This document shows positions 21,503 through 29,777 of a stretch of DNA of 29,777 bases, in pieces; the stretch's first letter is position 1; each line of letters opens with the position of its first letter. The stretch is from a virus. The notes beneath the pieces were generated by a model that was given only the letters and a program-made list of their open reading frames with translations, was not told the DNA's origin and did no database searches. A program made the translations under genes and the position numbers. The stretch covers positions 1-29,777 of the IMG/VR virus record IMGVR_UViG_3300031785_000037; one strand, given 5' to 3'.

Positions 21503-24500
21503 TTATCCTTTAAATGATTCTGTTGGCGGAGTAAAGTTGGCAGAATATAATGCTTGTCCTTTAACAATTCTAAGATTAGAAATATATCCTCTATATTGGT
21601 GACTGATACCAGTATAGTCCCACAATCTTCCTATTACAGTTGGACTATTACCGCTGTATATCGAAGTAAAAGTTCCATTACCTATATAATTACCATTCTT
21701 ATATAATGTTATGTCATTACCACTTTTTGCAATAGCTATATGAGCCCACTCATTTAATACATTAGTTACTGATACGCTGAAGTATGTTGAACCACTACTA
21801 CCACCATCTGTACTCCAGTATACTTGAAAATCTGATGCACTAATACTAAAATGATATTCTCTTGCAGAAGCCGTGCCTTTTGAGAGAAATACATTGTTTT
21901 GTGAATTAAATGAAGTTGGATATAACCATGCTTCTACAGTGTAATTACCACCATATATTTGATGTTCAGAAGAAGCCGCAACCTGCAAGTAATCATTATC
22001 ACCATTGGGAAAATAAACTGAGTTCATTCCATACTTAGGAATAATCGTACCAGAAGCAGTAGAACCTACTGAAGTAATAGTATGTCCAGTAGCAGAACCT
22101 TCTGTAGTTTTTGAAGAATGATGACATGCAAGAAGTTTAGTATTTGATGCTGTAGCAGTAGGTGTTGTACCGTCTGGTTTTTCCATTCCAGAATTAGTTT
22201 GAGTAAGTGTTACTGGTCTTGAAATATACGGATAACGAGCTAAACCTTTACTGATTCTAAAGTCATGCATGTGTCCGCCTAAACTCCAAGTTGTATTATT
22301 ATTATATCTAGATGCCAATCTTACAGTTGTTGAAGTAATATTTACAGTACTTGTAGAAGTTCCTTGAAGTACACCATTTCTGTAAAGAGAATGAACACCA
22401 CTCTGTCTTTGCAAAACAACATGGCTCCATTCATTATCTGGCACTACTGGACTAAACGAAACTAAGGGAGGGTCTGAATTTGTAGGCCCTCCTCCCATGT
22501 CCTTTGATACGTTGATACCCGAAGTACCATTAGCTGCGATTGAGGACCAGAAACCCTTGTAATTGGCATTGCCGCCAGTAGGATATACCCATGCTTCGTG
22601 CGTATGATCTTCAAGGCCGGAAATAGGATTGTTTATATCGACGTAGTCGTTACTTCCGTCAAAATATATTGTGTTCTCTGAAAAGTGTTGTTGACCAGAT
22701 GAAGCTACTGCTCCGTCTCCTATAGTAAAATTACTGGTCTGTGCCTTGTCTATGATAGAACCGTCTGTACCTTTTATATGAAGTGACGTTCCAGCAGATG
22801 AAACAGGAGCAGTCGGAACCGACGGTGATGAGTTTCCGCTTAGTTTTACAGTTAAATCAGATATGTGACCTTCAAGTCCTAACCCCAAAGCAGGATTATA
22901 ACCAGCGTTACCAATTACGGGTCTGTTCGCGCCAGTTAAGTAATTATTACTGTCAGAATATGTACTACCTGTTTGAGTACCATTTACATACATTTTTGTA
23001 CTTCCACTTACTCTTGTAAGAGTTAAATACGACCAAGCCTTTGCAGGAATAGCAGAAGAGCCAGTAATTTGAGCACCATTTACGTGCAGTATAGGAACGC
23101 CGGTTGCAAGATAAATGTTGACGTAACTACCATTGGTCCCTGCTGGACGCCAGTCTATCAATACATCATCACCAACCAGTGCTGTAGGATACACCCACAT
23201 AGAAATTTCAAAATCTGAAGTTCCTAGGGTAGGAGATGTTGGTAATGTTAAATAGTCGCTAGAAGGATTAATCAATATAGATCCACCGTGTTCAGTTTCG
23301 TCGTATGGCATATTATTATATGGAGCAAAAGGACTTGATTCCATATCACCATAAGGAGTTAATGATAAACTTTGACTAGAGTTATCGGCAAAAGTTAATA
23401 CGCTGTTACAGGTTAATAATTTAGTATTTGCTATAGCTGTAAGACGTTGACTAGGAACTGCAAAGTTAGCAGAATATACACATGTACCAACTACTATTCT
23501 AAAATCTGACACATGGCCCTTCATTTCTTTTGAACTACCATAACCTGCTGGAGGTCGACCTATTTGTATAAATGCACTGCTATATGTGTAAAATTGAGTG
23601 CTTCCTGTATTAGTCGCAAGAACATTGCCGTCAACAAAAGCTCTTATTGTTGTGCCATCGCAGGACCATGCTAAATGATACCACCTGCCTACTTCAGGAG
23701 TAAAATTCATTGTTATATTTTGACCTCCGCCCCATTCAAATTTTAAGGTACTTGAAGTATTAAAATAACACATGTAGTTAATGTTACTCCAACTAAAAGT
23801 GCCATTATCATTCGAAAATAAGTATCTCCCATTTGTACCTGGAGCATCAGTAAAATTATACCACCCTTCTACAGTCCAATTAGTATTATTAGCTAAATTA
23901 AGGGTTGAAGTAACTTCTGATTTTATATAATCATCAGTACCGTCAACAAAGTGTGCACTGTATCCGCCGTGACGATATGGAGAAAATGCACCGGCTTTTA
24001 TATCTCCAGCCGTCGTTATAGTATGATTACTAACAGAAGCATCTGTAATGTCATCATTATCTCCTACACCTGTAGCTGCAGCTAACACTTGTGTACTTTT
24101 AGAGTCAGGGATTACTGTTACAAAATCTAAAGTAAAGCTAGATACTTGAGGTAGAATGTTAATACCGTCAGTGGCCCTGAAAGTTATAGATCCAGTATGT
24201 GTTCCTGGACCGACCTCTGCCTGAGTCTTAGGAGTAATCGTGAACACGCTTGAGTCTTGACTAATAGTTGCTATACTATCCATTGATCCTCCAATAACGT
24301 GGCTATACGTTATAGGTAAACCTTCTGGATCTGTAGCTCTTAAAGTTATAACTGTAGGACTTTGCGGACTGTCTGCATCTAGAGTATATGATGAATTAGG
24401 TTGATACCCCGAAGTCCATGTAGGAGTGGTGTTAATAAGAGCGATGTTATACCAACTAGTTCCATTCCAAATGTACAATCGATTATTTCCTGAAACATAT

Positions 24501-24643
24501 GCTTGTTCTCCAATAACAGAACCTACACCTAAAGAATCAACTCCAGAATATTCTTCTGTACCCGCGATAGCAAGTGAAGATGCTGGAATTTGAGAGCTAC
24601 CGGGTGATAATAGATTAGCTAAGTTTCTGTTGTTTGATGCCAT
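21503..24643 (-). CDS. Giant LamG-domain fibre/adhesin protein, 1046 aa
   Basis: The same plan as the 1210-residue protein. Shared N-terminal module (NRNLANLLSPGS, RLYIWNGTSWYNIALIN), cadherin-like domain (RATDPEGLPITYSHVI, FTITPKTQAEVGPGT, RATDGI), then four LamG-like jelly rolls at roughly 225-405, 435-615, 650-815 and 870-1045. LamG signatures include WTVEGWYNF, FEISMWVYP, HTHEAWVYP and YTVEAWLYP, with closing strands such as ISNLRIVKGQALYSANF. The LamG units are only moderately alike, which suggests old duplication or exchange. It probably binds surface glycans. Confidence 0.9.
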   Translation of the reverse strand: MASNNRNLANLLSPGSSQIPASSLAIAGTEEYSGVDSLGVGSVIGEQAYVSGNNRLYIWNGTSWYNIALINTTPTWTSGYQPNSSYTLDADSPQSPTVITLRATDPEGLPITYSHVIGGSMDSIATISQDSSVFTITPKTQAEVGPGTHTGSITFRATDGINILPQVSSFTLDFVTVIPDSKSTQVLAAATGVGDNDDITDASVSNHTITTAGDIKAGAFSPYRHGGYSAHFVDGTDDYIKSEVTSTLNLANNTNWTVEGWYNFTDAPGTNGRYLFSNDNGTFSWSNINYMCYFNTSSTLKFEWGGGQNITMNFTPEVGRWYHLAWSCDGTTIRAFVDGNVLATNTGSTQFYTYSSAFIQIGRPPAGYGSSKEMKGHVSDFRIVVGTCVYSANFAVPSQRLTAIANTKLLTCNSVLTFADNSSQSLSLTPYGDMESSPFAPYNNMPYDETEHGGSILINPSSDYLTLPTSPTLGTSDFEISMWVYPTALVGDDVLIDWRPAGTNGSYVNIYLATGVPILHVNGAQITGSSAIPAKAWSYLTLTRVSGSTKMYVNGTQTGSTYSDSNNYLTGANRPVIGNAGYNPALGLGLEGHISDLTVKLSGNSSPSVPTAPVSSAGTSLHIKGTDGSIIDKAQTSNFTIGDGAVASSGQQHFSENTIYFDGSNDYVDINNPISGLEDHTHEAWVYPTGGNANYKGFWSSIAANGTSGINVSKDMGGGPTNSDPPLVSFSPVVPDNEWSHVVLQRQSGVHSLYRNGVLQGTSTSTVNITSTTVRLASRYNNNTTWSLGGHMHDFRISKGLARYPYISRPVTLTQTNSGMEKPDGTTPTATASNTKLLACHHSSKTTEGSATGHTITSVGSTASGTIIPKYGMNSVYFPNGDNDYLQVAASSEHQIYGGNYTVEAWLYPTSFNSQNNVFLSKGTASAREYHFSISASDFQVYWSTDGGSSGSTYFSVSVTNVLNEWAHIAIAKSGNDITLYKNGNYIGNGTFTSIYSGNSPTVIGRLWDYTGISHQYRGYISNLRIVKGQALYSANFTPPTESFKG

Positions 24644-24645
24644 CT

Positions 24646-25890
24646 CTACGCTCCTATCACTGATGCAAAATCAGCTATAACAGCATCACCACCACCAAAA
24701 GATATTGGATATACCGCTACTGCCGCCACATCAATTTTCCAAATACTGTGATTCCCACTTCCACCTGATACACCTGGAATAGTATATACATGTGGTGCGC
24801 CTCCAAAGAATGTTATCATGTTATTAGCGTTAGAATAGAACTGAGTTCGTCCTGAACCACTCCAGTTTGGTTTTAATTGAAAAGCCAATCCATTTCCTCC
24901 AACTTCTTTACACCAGATAACGGATGCATTGCTAGAGTCTATAGCATAAACAATATACTTATCCTGCATGTAGTTAGTACCTGCTCCTGGATGTCCATAT
25001 TCACTCAAGTCGGCATATGGGTAATTACCTCTACTATTGGTAAAACTGTTACCGCCATCATTTGAAGTGTACATATTCATTTCATGTATGGTATTGCTTT
25101 GAAATCTTTGCATACCGTCAATAAAATTAATTGTAGTTCCATTCTTGTCTCTTATTGACATTCCATAACCTAAACTTAAAGTTGTTGGAAATCTCATAGC
25201 CCATACTATAAAGTTTTCTCCAGCACCTGGATCAAAATCAAAATCCGGAAGTCCAGTAAATTGTATGTAATTCCCTCCACCGTCGACTCGAAGTCCAGAT
25301 CGGGAAATAGTTGAATGAGATTCAGATGTTGTTCCATTAGTAGTTAGTGAAGTACCTGCATATTCTTTAATTGTAGTCCCATCGGCCCATTGTGCCCACA
25401 CAGCATTGGAGAAACTTAATGTCATAGTTGAGTTTTTTGATATTTTATATAAACCATCACTAGCTATTGTTCTCAAAGTAAAACTTCCTTCATGAGCAGA
25501 ATTTGTTGATGGAGTGACTGTTGTAACACTTGAGTCTTGACTGATCGTAGCTTGTTGTTGGTTTGACGGAGTTGCGACATATGAGTAGTCAATAGGAAAT
25601 CCTTCAGGATCTGTAGCAGGATGATTAATAGTAGTAGGTGTTCCGTCACCTGAAAGAGTATACGCTGCATCTGGTTCGGTTGACCAAGTTAAAGTTTCAT
25701 CAGGACCGGTAAAGAATCTTTCCCACTTCGTTCCGTCCCATATGTATAATGAATTTAAACTTTCTACAATTTTAAGATCACCTACAGCATTTCCACTTGT
25801 AGGAAGAGCAGCTTTATTTGCAACTGTACCTGGCGCAGCTCCAGATTGTTGAGAAAGTTGTTTTAAAAAATCAGAAAGTTTATTTGCCAT
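24646..25890 (-). CDS. Fibre/adhesin protein, 414 aa
   Basis: The shared module (MANKLSDFLKQLSQ, SLYIWDGTKWERFFTG) and cadherin-like domain (PATDPEGFPIDYSYVATP, SQDSSVTTVTPSTNSAHE, RTIASDGLYKIS) occupy about 1-165. The C-terminal region (AQWADGTTIKEYAG onward) contains FIVWAMRFPTT and a Gly/Asn/Ser-rich beta-like tail ending in IADFASVIGA. It may be a single divergent jelly roll, but I cannot assign it firmly. GGAG precedes the start. It directly follows the 622-residue fibre gene, with no gap. Confidence 0.85.
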   Translation of the reverse strand: MANKLSDFLKQLSQQSGAAPGTVANKAALPTSGNAVGDLKIVESLNSLYIWDGTKWERFFTGPDETLTWSTEPDAAYTLSGDGTPTTINHPATDPEGFPIDYSYVATPSNQQQATISQDSSVTTVTPSTNSAHEGSFTLRTIASDGLYKISKNSTMTLSFSNAVWAQWADGTTIKEYAGTSLTTNGTTSESHSTISRSGLRVDGGGNYIQFTGLPDFDFDPGAGENFIVWAMRFPTTLSLGYGMSIRDKNGTTINFIDGMQRFQSNTIHEMNMYTSNDGGNSFTNSRGNYPYADLSEYGHPGAGTNYMQDKYIVYAIDSSNASVIWCKEVGGNGLAFQLKPNWSGSGRTQFYSNANNMITFFGGAPHVYTIPGVSGGSGNHSIWKIDVAAVAVYPISFGGGDAVIADFASVIGA

Positions 25891-27759
25891 TTATTTCTCC
25901 GTTATTATCCAACCGCGTGTAGCGTTATAATAGACTAAAGCAACTATTGACTCATCTATATCTATAATCAAATCTGAATCACTACCTCTAATCTTTTGAG
26001 AAGAACTTACTGTAATGTTGTTAGTTGCTGCTGTGCCAGATCCGTCAACTATTTTTATCTTATTTCCAAAAGATCCTGTTGGTAATGCTATTGATTTAGG
26101 TGTAGTCGTGTCTACTATTAAAGTCTGTCTGTTAACTGCGGTTATTGGAGTTGAAGAAACTTCTACAAATGTATCTACTCTTTCTTGAATATATGCAGTG
26201 TCTACTACAGCTTGGATATTATTAACGTTACCTCCATTTAAGTTGTACTTGAAGTTCTTTATAACGACGTTATCACCTGCAGTTGCACCGGGATTCAGTA
26301 TGATTGAAGTTCCGTTTGTAGCAGTGAAGTCAGTATCGTCAAGTGCAATACCGTTCAAGAATACCATTACGCCCCCAACACCATACGCAAGTGTAGCTCC
26401 ACTAGAATCTCCACCAGTAAACGTTGTTTGACCTGCTGTTGCAGTGTACTTAAATGATGGAAGTGACGCTTGTACAGGATAGTTTGCTTCAATCATAGAC
26501 AGTGTTCTTGCAGAGTCTAACTGTAGAGTATGACTAAATCTCTTATCCCAATCATATACAACAAGTTCAAAGTTAGAGTCAGCTGCTGGAGTAAGAGTAA
26601 TAGTATCTTTAGCTCCGTTAACTGTAAAGTCTGGACCTTCGTCAAGGTTAACACCGTTAAGAAATACAAGATAGTTAGACGTTCCGAGCGAGAGAGTATT
26701 TCCAGCTGAGTCCGTACCAGTAAAGACTGACTGTGGACCAGTTGTTGTAAACTTGTATCTTTCTATTCCTCGAGAATCTGTAAAACTAGGAATTCTTGAG
26801 GTGACATAAGACGAGTCGACTATATCTTCAAACCTATGAACAAATCTGCTTCTAAAGTCTTGTATTATTATTTCCGAACCAGCCGGAACAGAGTCTTGTA
26901 AAGTTATTCTATTGAGTCCAGCATTTCCTACATAGTCATTTCCAGAGGTTAGTAGTATACCATTAACGTTTACTTGCACACCAGATACGTGATCGTATGA
27001 AAGAGTATTTCCATTAGCGTCAGCACCTTCATATATTACTTGTGATGCATTTGATACGTACCTAAAAGTTTCAATGTTTCTATTTCCGGGAAAGACTGTT
27101 TTTGTTCTTGATTGGACAAAAGCAGAATCAAAGTATTGTGCCATGTTAAAGGCACTAGTAGGTTCATATGCTTGTATAGTAATTTCATCACCAGCAGCCG
27201 CGGCAAACACAAGAGTTATAGAATTAGCAGTAATATTTGACGTATAGTCTTCTGTCTTTCTAAGTATAGCACCGTTTAAGTACACGTTAGGTTCGAAAGC
27301 AAACACCATAGTGTTTCCATTCTTGTCATTTCCAGAGAATAATGTCTGTCCTTGTGTAGCATCAAAGTCAAAAGAATTAATTCCTCCACTTGCTATTCCT
27401 GCTTGTGATGCTCTATCGTTAACGTAAGCAGAGTCGACTGTATTAGTTATGAGAGAAATAGTTTGTGCAGAATCTACTGTTCCAGATCCTCCGCCTGATC
27501 TTGCTAAAACATATGCAGAGTCTATTAGAGAAATCACTGCTGCAGAATCAGTTCCACCACCTCCGCCCTGAGGATCTTTAAATGATAAAGTCTTAGTTGT
27601 ATCGTTCCAAGTAAGTACTTGATTAGTTTGAGCTGAGTCAGTGTCTAGTTTTAAGCCAGGCAGAAACAGGCGATCTGTAGCTGAATCGCCTAACTGAATG
27701 TGATCTGAATCTAAACTCGCTGGTGGTGCAAGTTTTGATAATAAACTGGCCTTTGACAT
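25891..27759 (-). CDS. Repeat-containing tail fibre protein, 622 aa
   Basis: The N-terminus differs from the other fibres (MSKASLLSKLAPPASLDS, ILTWNDTTKTLSF). A short repeated motif, DSAxVxxxxDSAYVxxR, links four copies of a roughly 72-residue beta-rich module at residues 130-199, 231-304, 334-408 and 435-505. Each copy has F.Y....Q..F.G.D..GNTL, a VFLNGV..D-type strand and a closing II.DF strand. The C-terminal segment (FGNKIKIVDGSG, ALVYYNATRGWIITEK) is like the ends of marine myophage tail fibres. It may be the shaft of the main fibre, with the following genes as attached adhesins. Confidence 0.88.
   Translation of the reverse strand: MSKASLLSKLAPPASLDSDHIQLGDSATDRLFLPGLKLDTDSAQTNQVLTWNDTTKTLSFKDPQGGGGGTDSAAVISLIDSAYVLARSGGGSGTVDSAQTISLITNTVDSAYVNDRASQAGIASGGINSFDFDATQGQTLFSGNDKNGNTMVFAFEPNVYLNGAILRKTEDYTSNITANSITLVFAAAAGDEITIQAYEPTSAFNMAQYFDSAFVQSRTKTVFPGNRNIETFRYVSNASQVIYEGADANGNTLSYDHVSGVQVNVNGILLTSGNDYVGNAGLNRITLQDSVPAGSEIIIQDFRSRFVHRFEDIVDSSYVTSRIPSFTDSRGIERYKFTTTGPQSVFTGTDSAGNTLSLGTSNYLVFLNGVNLDEGPDFTVNGAKDTITLTPAADSNFELVVYDWDKRFSHTLQLDSARTLSMIEANYPVQASLPSFKYTATAGQTTFTGGDSSGATLAYGVGGVMVFLNGIALDDTDFTATNGTSIILNPGATAGDNVVIKNFKYNLNGGNVNNIQAVVDTAYIQERVDTFVEVSSTPITAVNRQTLIVDTTTPKSIALPTGSFGNKIKIVDGSGTAATNNITVSSSQKIRGSDSDLIIDIDESIVALVYYNATRGWIITEK
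26245..27372 (-). repeat. Four tandem modules of the 622-residue fibre
   Basis: Four coding repeats lie at about 27163-27372, 26848-27069, 26536-26760 and 26245-26457, each about 210-225 bases and separated by DSAYV-type linkers. Similarity is clear at protein level and diverged at DNA level, so recent expansion is unlikely. Confidence 0.75.
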
Positions 27760-27761
27760 TA

Positions 27762-27965
27762 TTAGTTGCCTTTAATCTTTTGTGTTATCCAAAGTACTGC
27801 TGCATAGACGACTAGACCATATATAGTAGCTACACCTATGTCTAATAAATGTTCTCTCATATGATAGATGAACTCTATCCCTGCTTGAACATCACCCATC
27901 CCATTGCCACCTTCATTGATAGTGACAACCTTTGTTCCTTCAAAATTTTCTATGGATTGTTCCAT
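27762..27965 (-). CDS. Small membrane protein, 67 aa
   Basis: A polar N-terminal half (MEQSIENFEGTKVVTINEGG) precedes one membrane helix at about residues 40-61 (LDIGVATIYGLVVYAAVLWI) and a basic end (TQKIKGN), giving likely N-out/C-in topology. No family is recognised. It lies tightly between the 120-residue gene and the 622-residue fibre gene (stop two bases before the fibre ATG), so it is probably translated with the late structural genes. Confidence 0.65.
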   Translation of the reverse strand: MEQSIENFEGTKVVTINEGGNGMGDVQAGIEFIYHMREHLLDIGVATIYGLVVYAAVLWITQKIKGN

Positions 27966-28328
27966 CTAGTTATCTACCTTTGATCCGCCTCTCCACTGAT
28001 AGCATGACCAGTATCTGGCTTTGTGTTTTGGTCCAGGGTTGTCACAGTTATGTCTGGCACGGAAGGAAGCCCTTCTCTTTGGATCGTCTCTTTTGATTTC
28101 CATGTTTGGATCACCAAAACGTACAACAACAACGTTGCCAGTAGGACCTTTAACGTAAACTTTAAATTTTTTGTTAGGATTTTCAGAAGTTCGTATCGGA
28201 TCATTGAGCTTAACTTTTTTACCTTGATACTCCGCTTCTGTAATTTCAAGATCTTCGTATAAGTTGCACTCTTCACAATAGTCATCTATTGCTTTTTCTC
28301 TGATACTTTTAAAACTATCCAAACTCAT
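27966..28328 (-). CDS. Conserved phage protein with Cys-rich C-terminus, 120 aa
   Basis: The C-terminal half has GNVVVVRFGDPNMEIKRDDP, RRASFRARHNCDNPGPKHK and ARYWSCYQWRGG, a pattern seen repeatedly in marine phages and in some giant-virus proteins, with no function I can state. An EECN motif near residue 20 and two further Cys could bind a metal. Its start overlaps the 205-residue gene's stop by 14 bases. It could be a small structural or nucleic-acid-binding protein. Confidence 0.72.
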   Translation of the reverse strand: MSLDSFKSIREKAIDDYCEECNLYEDLEITEAEYQGKKVKLNDPIRTSENPNKKFKVYVKGPTGNVVVVRFGDPNMEIKRDDPKRRASFRARHNCDNPGPKHKARYWSCYQWRGGSKVDN

Positions 28329-28932
28329 GTCCAGCCACCCTTTTCATTTGTTTATTAAATTCTGATTGAGAAGGTTTTTCTTTATACAGTTTAATTGAAA
28401 GGTGAGCTTTGTCTTTACCTTTTATTCTCCAGTTGTATCCCTTCTGCTTATGCTCAGGTTTAGTTGTCTTTACAACTCTTCTCTTATAGCCAGCTTCCCA
28501 AGTTTCAGAACCTTCGTATGCTTTACCATAACCTAGTGCTTTTACTGCATCGAAATCTTTTCCTTTAGCATGAGCAGCAGCTCTATCTTTTTTTACCTTC
28601 GCCAATTTAGCTTTTCTTTTTTGTAAACTAGCTTGTGTAGACTTAATCATTGCAGTTCTTTCAGGTGAATCACCCGGCTTTGGCTGAAATATTGGTTTTC
28701 CTCTACGAGTTGCTATCTCATTAGTCTCTTCGGGTTTAAATCCGTAAGACTTCATAACATCATCGTGAAATTTAGTAGCCTGCTTGTATGATACTTTCAT
28801 ACCCTTCATTATACGCATAATACCGTCTTTTCTGTGTTTTGCAGGACTCATGAGTTCTCTTGCTTTCTTTAAATTCATCGCTGAATATTTACCAGCACCT
28901 ACAGCTTCTCTGATTTCTCTAAAAGTCTTCAT
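28315..28932 (-). CDS. Basic protein with T4 internal-protein-like targeting peptide, 205 aa
   Basis: The start MKTFREIREAVGAGKYSA closely resembles the T4 IPIII start (MKTYQEFIAEARVGAGK). It has a predicted prohead-protease cleavage after Glu9 (IRE before Ala10). The remainder is very basic (KKARELMSPAKHRKDGI, SLQKRKAKLAKVKKDRAA). That fits a protein packed into the head and possibly injected with DNA. T4 internal proteins are usually shorter, so it could instead be a head structural protein. Its start overlaps the 194-residue gene's stop by 4 bases. Confidence 0.75.
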   Translation of the reverse strand: MKTFREIREAVGAGKYSAMNLKKARELMSPAKHRKDGIMRIMKGMKVSYKQATKFHDDVMKSYGFKPEETNEIATRRGKPIFQPKPGDSPERTAMIKSTQASLQKRKAKLAKVKKDRAAAHAKGKDFDAVKALGYGKAYEGSETWEAGYKRRVVKTTKPEHKQKGYNWRIKGKDKAHLSIKLYKEKPSQSEFNKQMKRVAGHEFG

Positions 28933-29513
28933 TCTATTTCACCTCTAAGTCTTCTGATTGCACGATTCTTAGCAAGCTTTATACCAGCTTTTCTTTTACG
29001 CATCGTATCTAAATCTTTTTCCATACCCGGTTCTTTTCTAAGGTGTCTAGCGAAAGCAGAGTTTCCTGCTTTATCATGAGACTGCTTAGCTTTATCATAA
29101 TATTTGTTAAGTGCTGAAACTGATATTTCTGTTTTTAAAGCAGCATAAGCTTTTTTAATCTTTGCACCATCACGTTGAATTTGATCTTCACCAAGATTAT
29201 GAGCAGGTAGTTGTCCCATCATTCTATCGCCTCTACCTTGAGCCATTGGTCTTCTAAGTTTAACAACTCTACCAGATTGCCCTCTGATATTATCTCCTTT
29301 GGCCATTCTATCAGCATCTTTTTCACCAGTAGTCATACCCATAACTCTACCGTCTCTATCTAAAACCATAAACTGATATTTTAACTCATCAATCTGAGCT
29401 TCTTTAGGAACACAATTAGGAACCATACGATTCCCTTTCTTCTTCATACCGACCATTTTATGAGAATCCCAGCAAGGTCCGTCTTCGTTTATGTGTTCCT
29501 TAAACTTTTTCAT
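28929..29513 (-). CDS. Basic protein with targeting-peptide-like N-terminus, 194 aa
   Basis: It begins MKKFKEHINEDGPCWDSHK, sharing the MKxFxE start of its neighbour, with a possible prohead-protease site after Glu10 (INE before Asp11). A short MVGMKKKGNRMVPNCVP segment and a beta-like YQFMVLDRDGRVMGMTTG follow, then a basic helical part (RKRKAGIKLAKNRAIRRLR). It is probably packaged in or attached to the head. It overlaps the 55-residue gene by 14 bases. The function after entry, if any, is unknown. Confidence 0.72.
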   Translation of the reverse strand: MKKFKEHINEDGPCWDSHKMVGMKKKGNRMVPNCVPKEAQIDELKYQFMVLDRDGRVMGMTTGEKDADRMAKGDNIRGQSGRVVKLRRPMAQGRGDRMMGQLPAHNLGEDQIQRDGAKIKKAYAALKTEISVSALNKYYDKAKQSHDKAGNSAFARHLRKEPGMEKDLDTMRKRKAGIKLAKNRAIRRLRGEIE

Positions 29514-29667
29514 TTTCCTTTTCCTTCATTTTTTTATAAGCCTCAGCAGTAGAACTATATGTCATTTCTTCTTTTTTCCATACAGTCTTATCTGCAACTC
29601 CCTTATAAGCGTTATAGATTTTAGTATTAACTACGTTAGCTTTTTCTTCTGCTTCTTTATCAATCAT
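29500..29667 (-). CDS. Small charged protein, 55 aa
   Basis: Runs from ATG 29667 to TAA 29500. It is Lys/Glu-rich and helical (MIDKEAEEKANVVNTKIYNA, ending in KKMKEKENEKV). The start overlaps the previous gene's stop (ATGA), and GAGG lies just upstream. It overlaps the 194-residue gene by 14 bases, which argues for real translation in this packed region. No function is recognised. Confidence 0.65.
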   Translation of the reverse strand: MIDKEAEEKANVVNTKIYNAYKGVADKTVWKKEEMTYSSTAEAYKKMKEKENEKV

Positions 29668-29777
29668 TTATCACCTCTCTTTGCAGAAAGATATGCGGCT
29701 ACTGCCATGTCACGTCTTTCTTTTTCTGACTTACCTTTAAATTGAGGAGCATCAGACTTAGAAAAATCTTTTATGTA
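29664..29777 (-). CDS. Partial gene, 5' end beyond the right edge
   Basis: Thirty-seven codons and a TGA remain: YIKDFSKSDAPQFKGKSEKE, then RRDMAVAAYLSAKRGDK. The end is basic and helical. SEKERRDMAVAAYLSAKRG is a pattern I associate with small proteins in the structural region of marine myophages, but no function is assigned. The stop overlaps the 55-residue gene's ATG. Confidence 0.65.
   Translation of the reverse strand, partial: YIKDFSKSDAPQFKGKSEKERRDMAVAAYLSAKRGDK

Noticed and set aside
27974-28285. Minus-strand open frame of 103 codons
   Set aside because: Frame-shifted shadow of the 120-residue gene, whose Cys/His-rich pattern is the conserved one.

Overview
The window looks like part of the genome of a lytic, T4-like (myovirus) marine bacteriophage. 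All supported genes lie on the minus strand. They are tightly packed, many with 4-base ATGA stop/start overlaps, and the DNA is AT-rich. The gene set (T4-type RNase H, PhoH, glutaredoxin, class II ribonucleotide reductase, long fibre-like proteins, proteins with T4-like capsid-targeting N-termini) resembles myophages of cyanobacteria and SAR11/Pelagibacter. No photosynthesis gene is present, so a heterotrophic marine host is possible; the host assignment is inference. No tRNA, CRISPR, insertion sequence, integrase or clear terminator was seen, and no stretch above 300 bases lacks a gene.

Reading against the coordinates (the direction of transcription), the right third (about 29777 to 15505) holds structural and late genes. 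These are small basic or charged proteins, two with N-termini like T4 internal-protein targeting peptides (28315-29513), then a fibre block of four large genes (19645-27759), then conserved virion-type proteins, an overlapping pair that looks like an i-spanin/o-spanin system (15792-16545) and a small membrane protein. The middle (10241-15485) holds a second fibre block: a 337-residue fibre, an EF-hand membrane protein, an isolated 75-residue fibre N-terminal module and a 1210-residue LamG protein. The left third (987-10129) is a nucleotide and DNA metabolism block: cobalamin-dependent ribonucleotide reductase, a zinc-ribbon protein, GIY-YIG and staphylococcal-type nucleases, T4-type RNase H, a kinase-like protein, PhoH, glutaredoxin, an M15 endolysin with a small membrane protein next to it, and a HAD phosphatase. 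A further fibre gene runs off the left edge (1-782).

Two classes of promoter-like sequence divide along the same lines. Four sigma70-like promoters, each with a 17-base spacer, precede genes of the metabolic block (1588-1616, 4499-4527, 6663-6691, 10176-10204). T4-late-type TATAAATA boxes precede structural genes (904-911, 15506-15513, 16980-16987, 19624-19631).

The most striking content is a family of seven genes sharing one N-terminal attachment-like module. Six of them, all but the 75-residue one, continue into a cadherin-like domain and then swap in very different C-termini: tandem LamG jelly rolls, an ALK-type glycine-rich domain, another glycine-rich type, or unknown folds. This reads as a modular adhesin repertoire.
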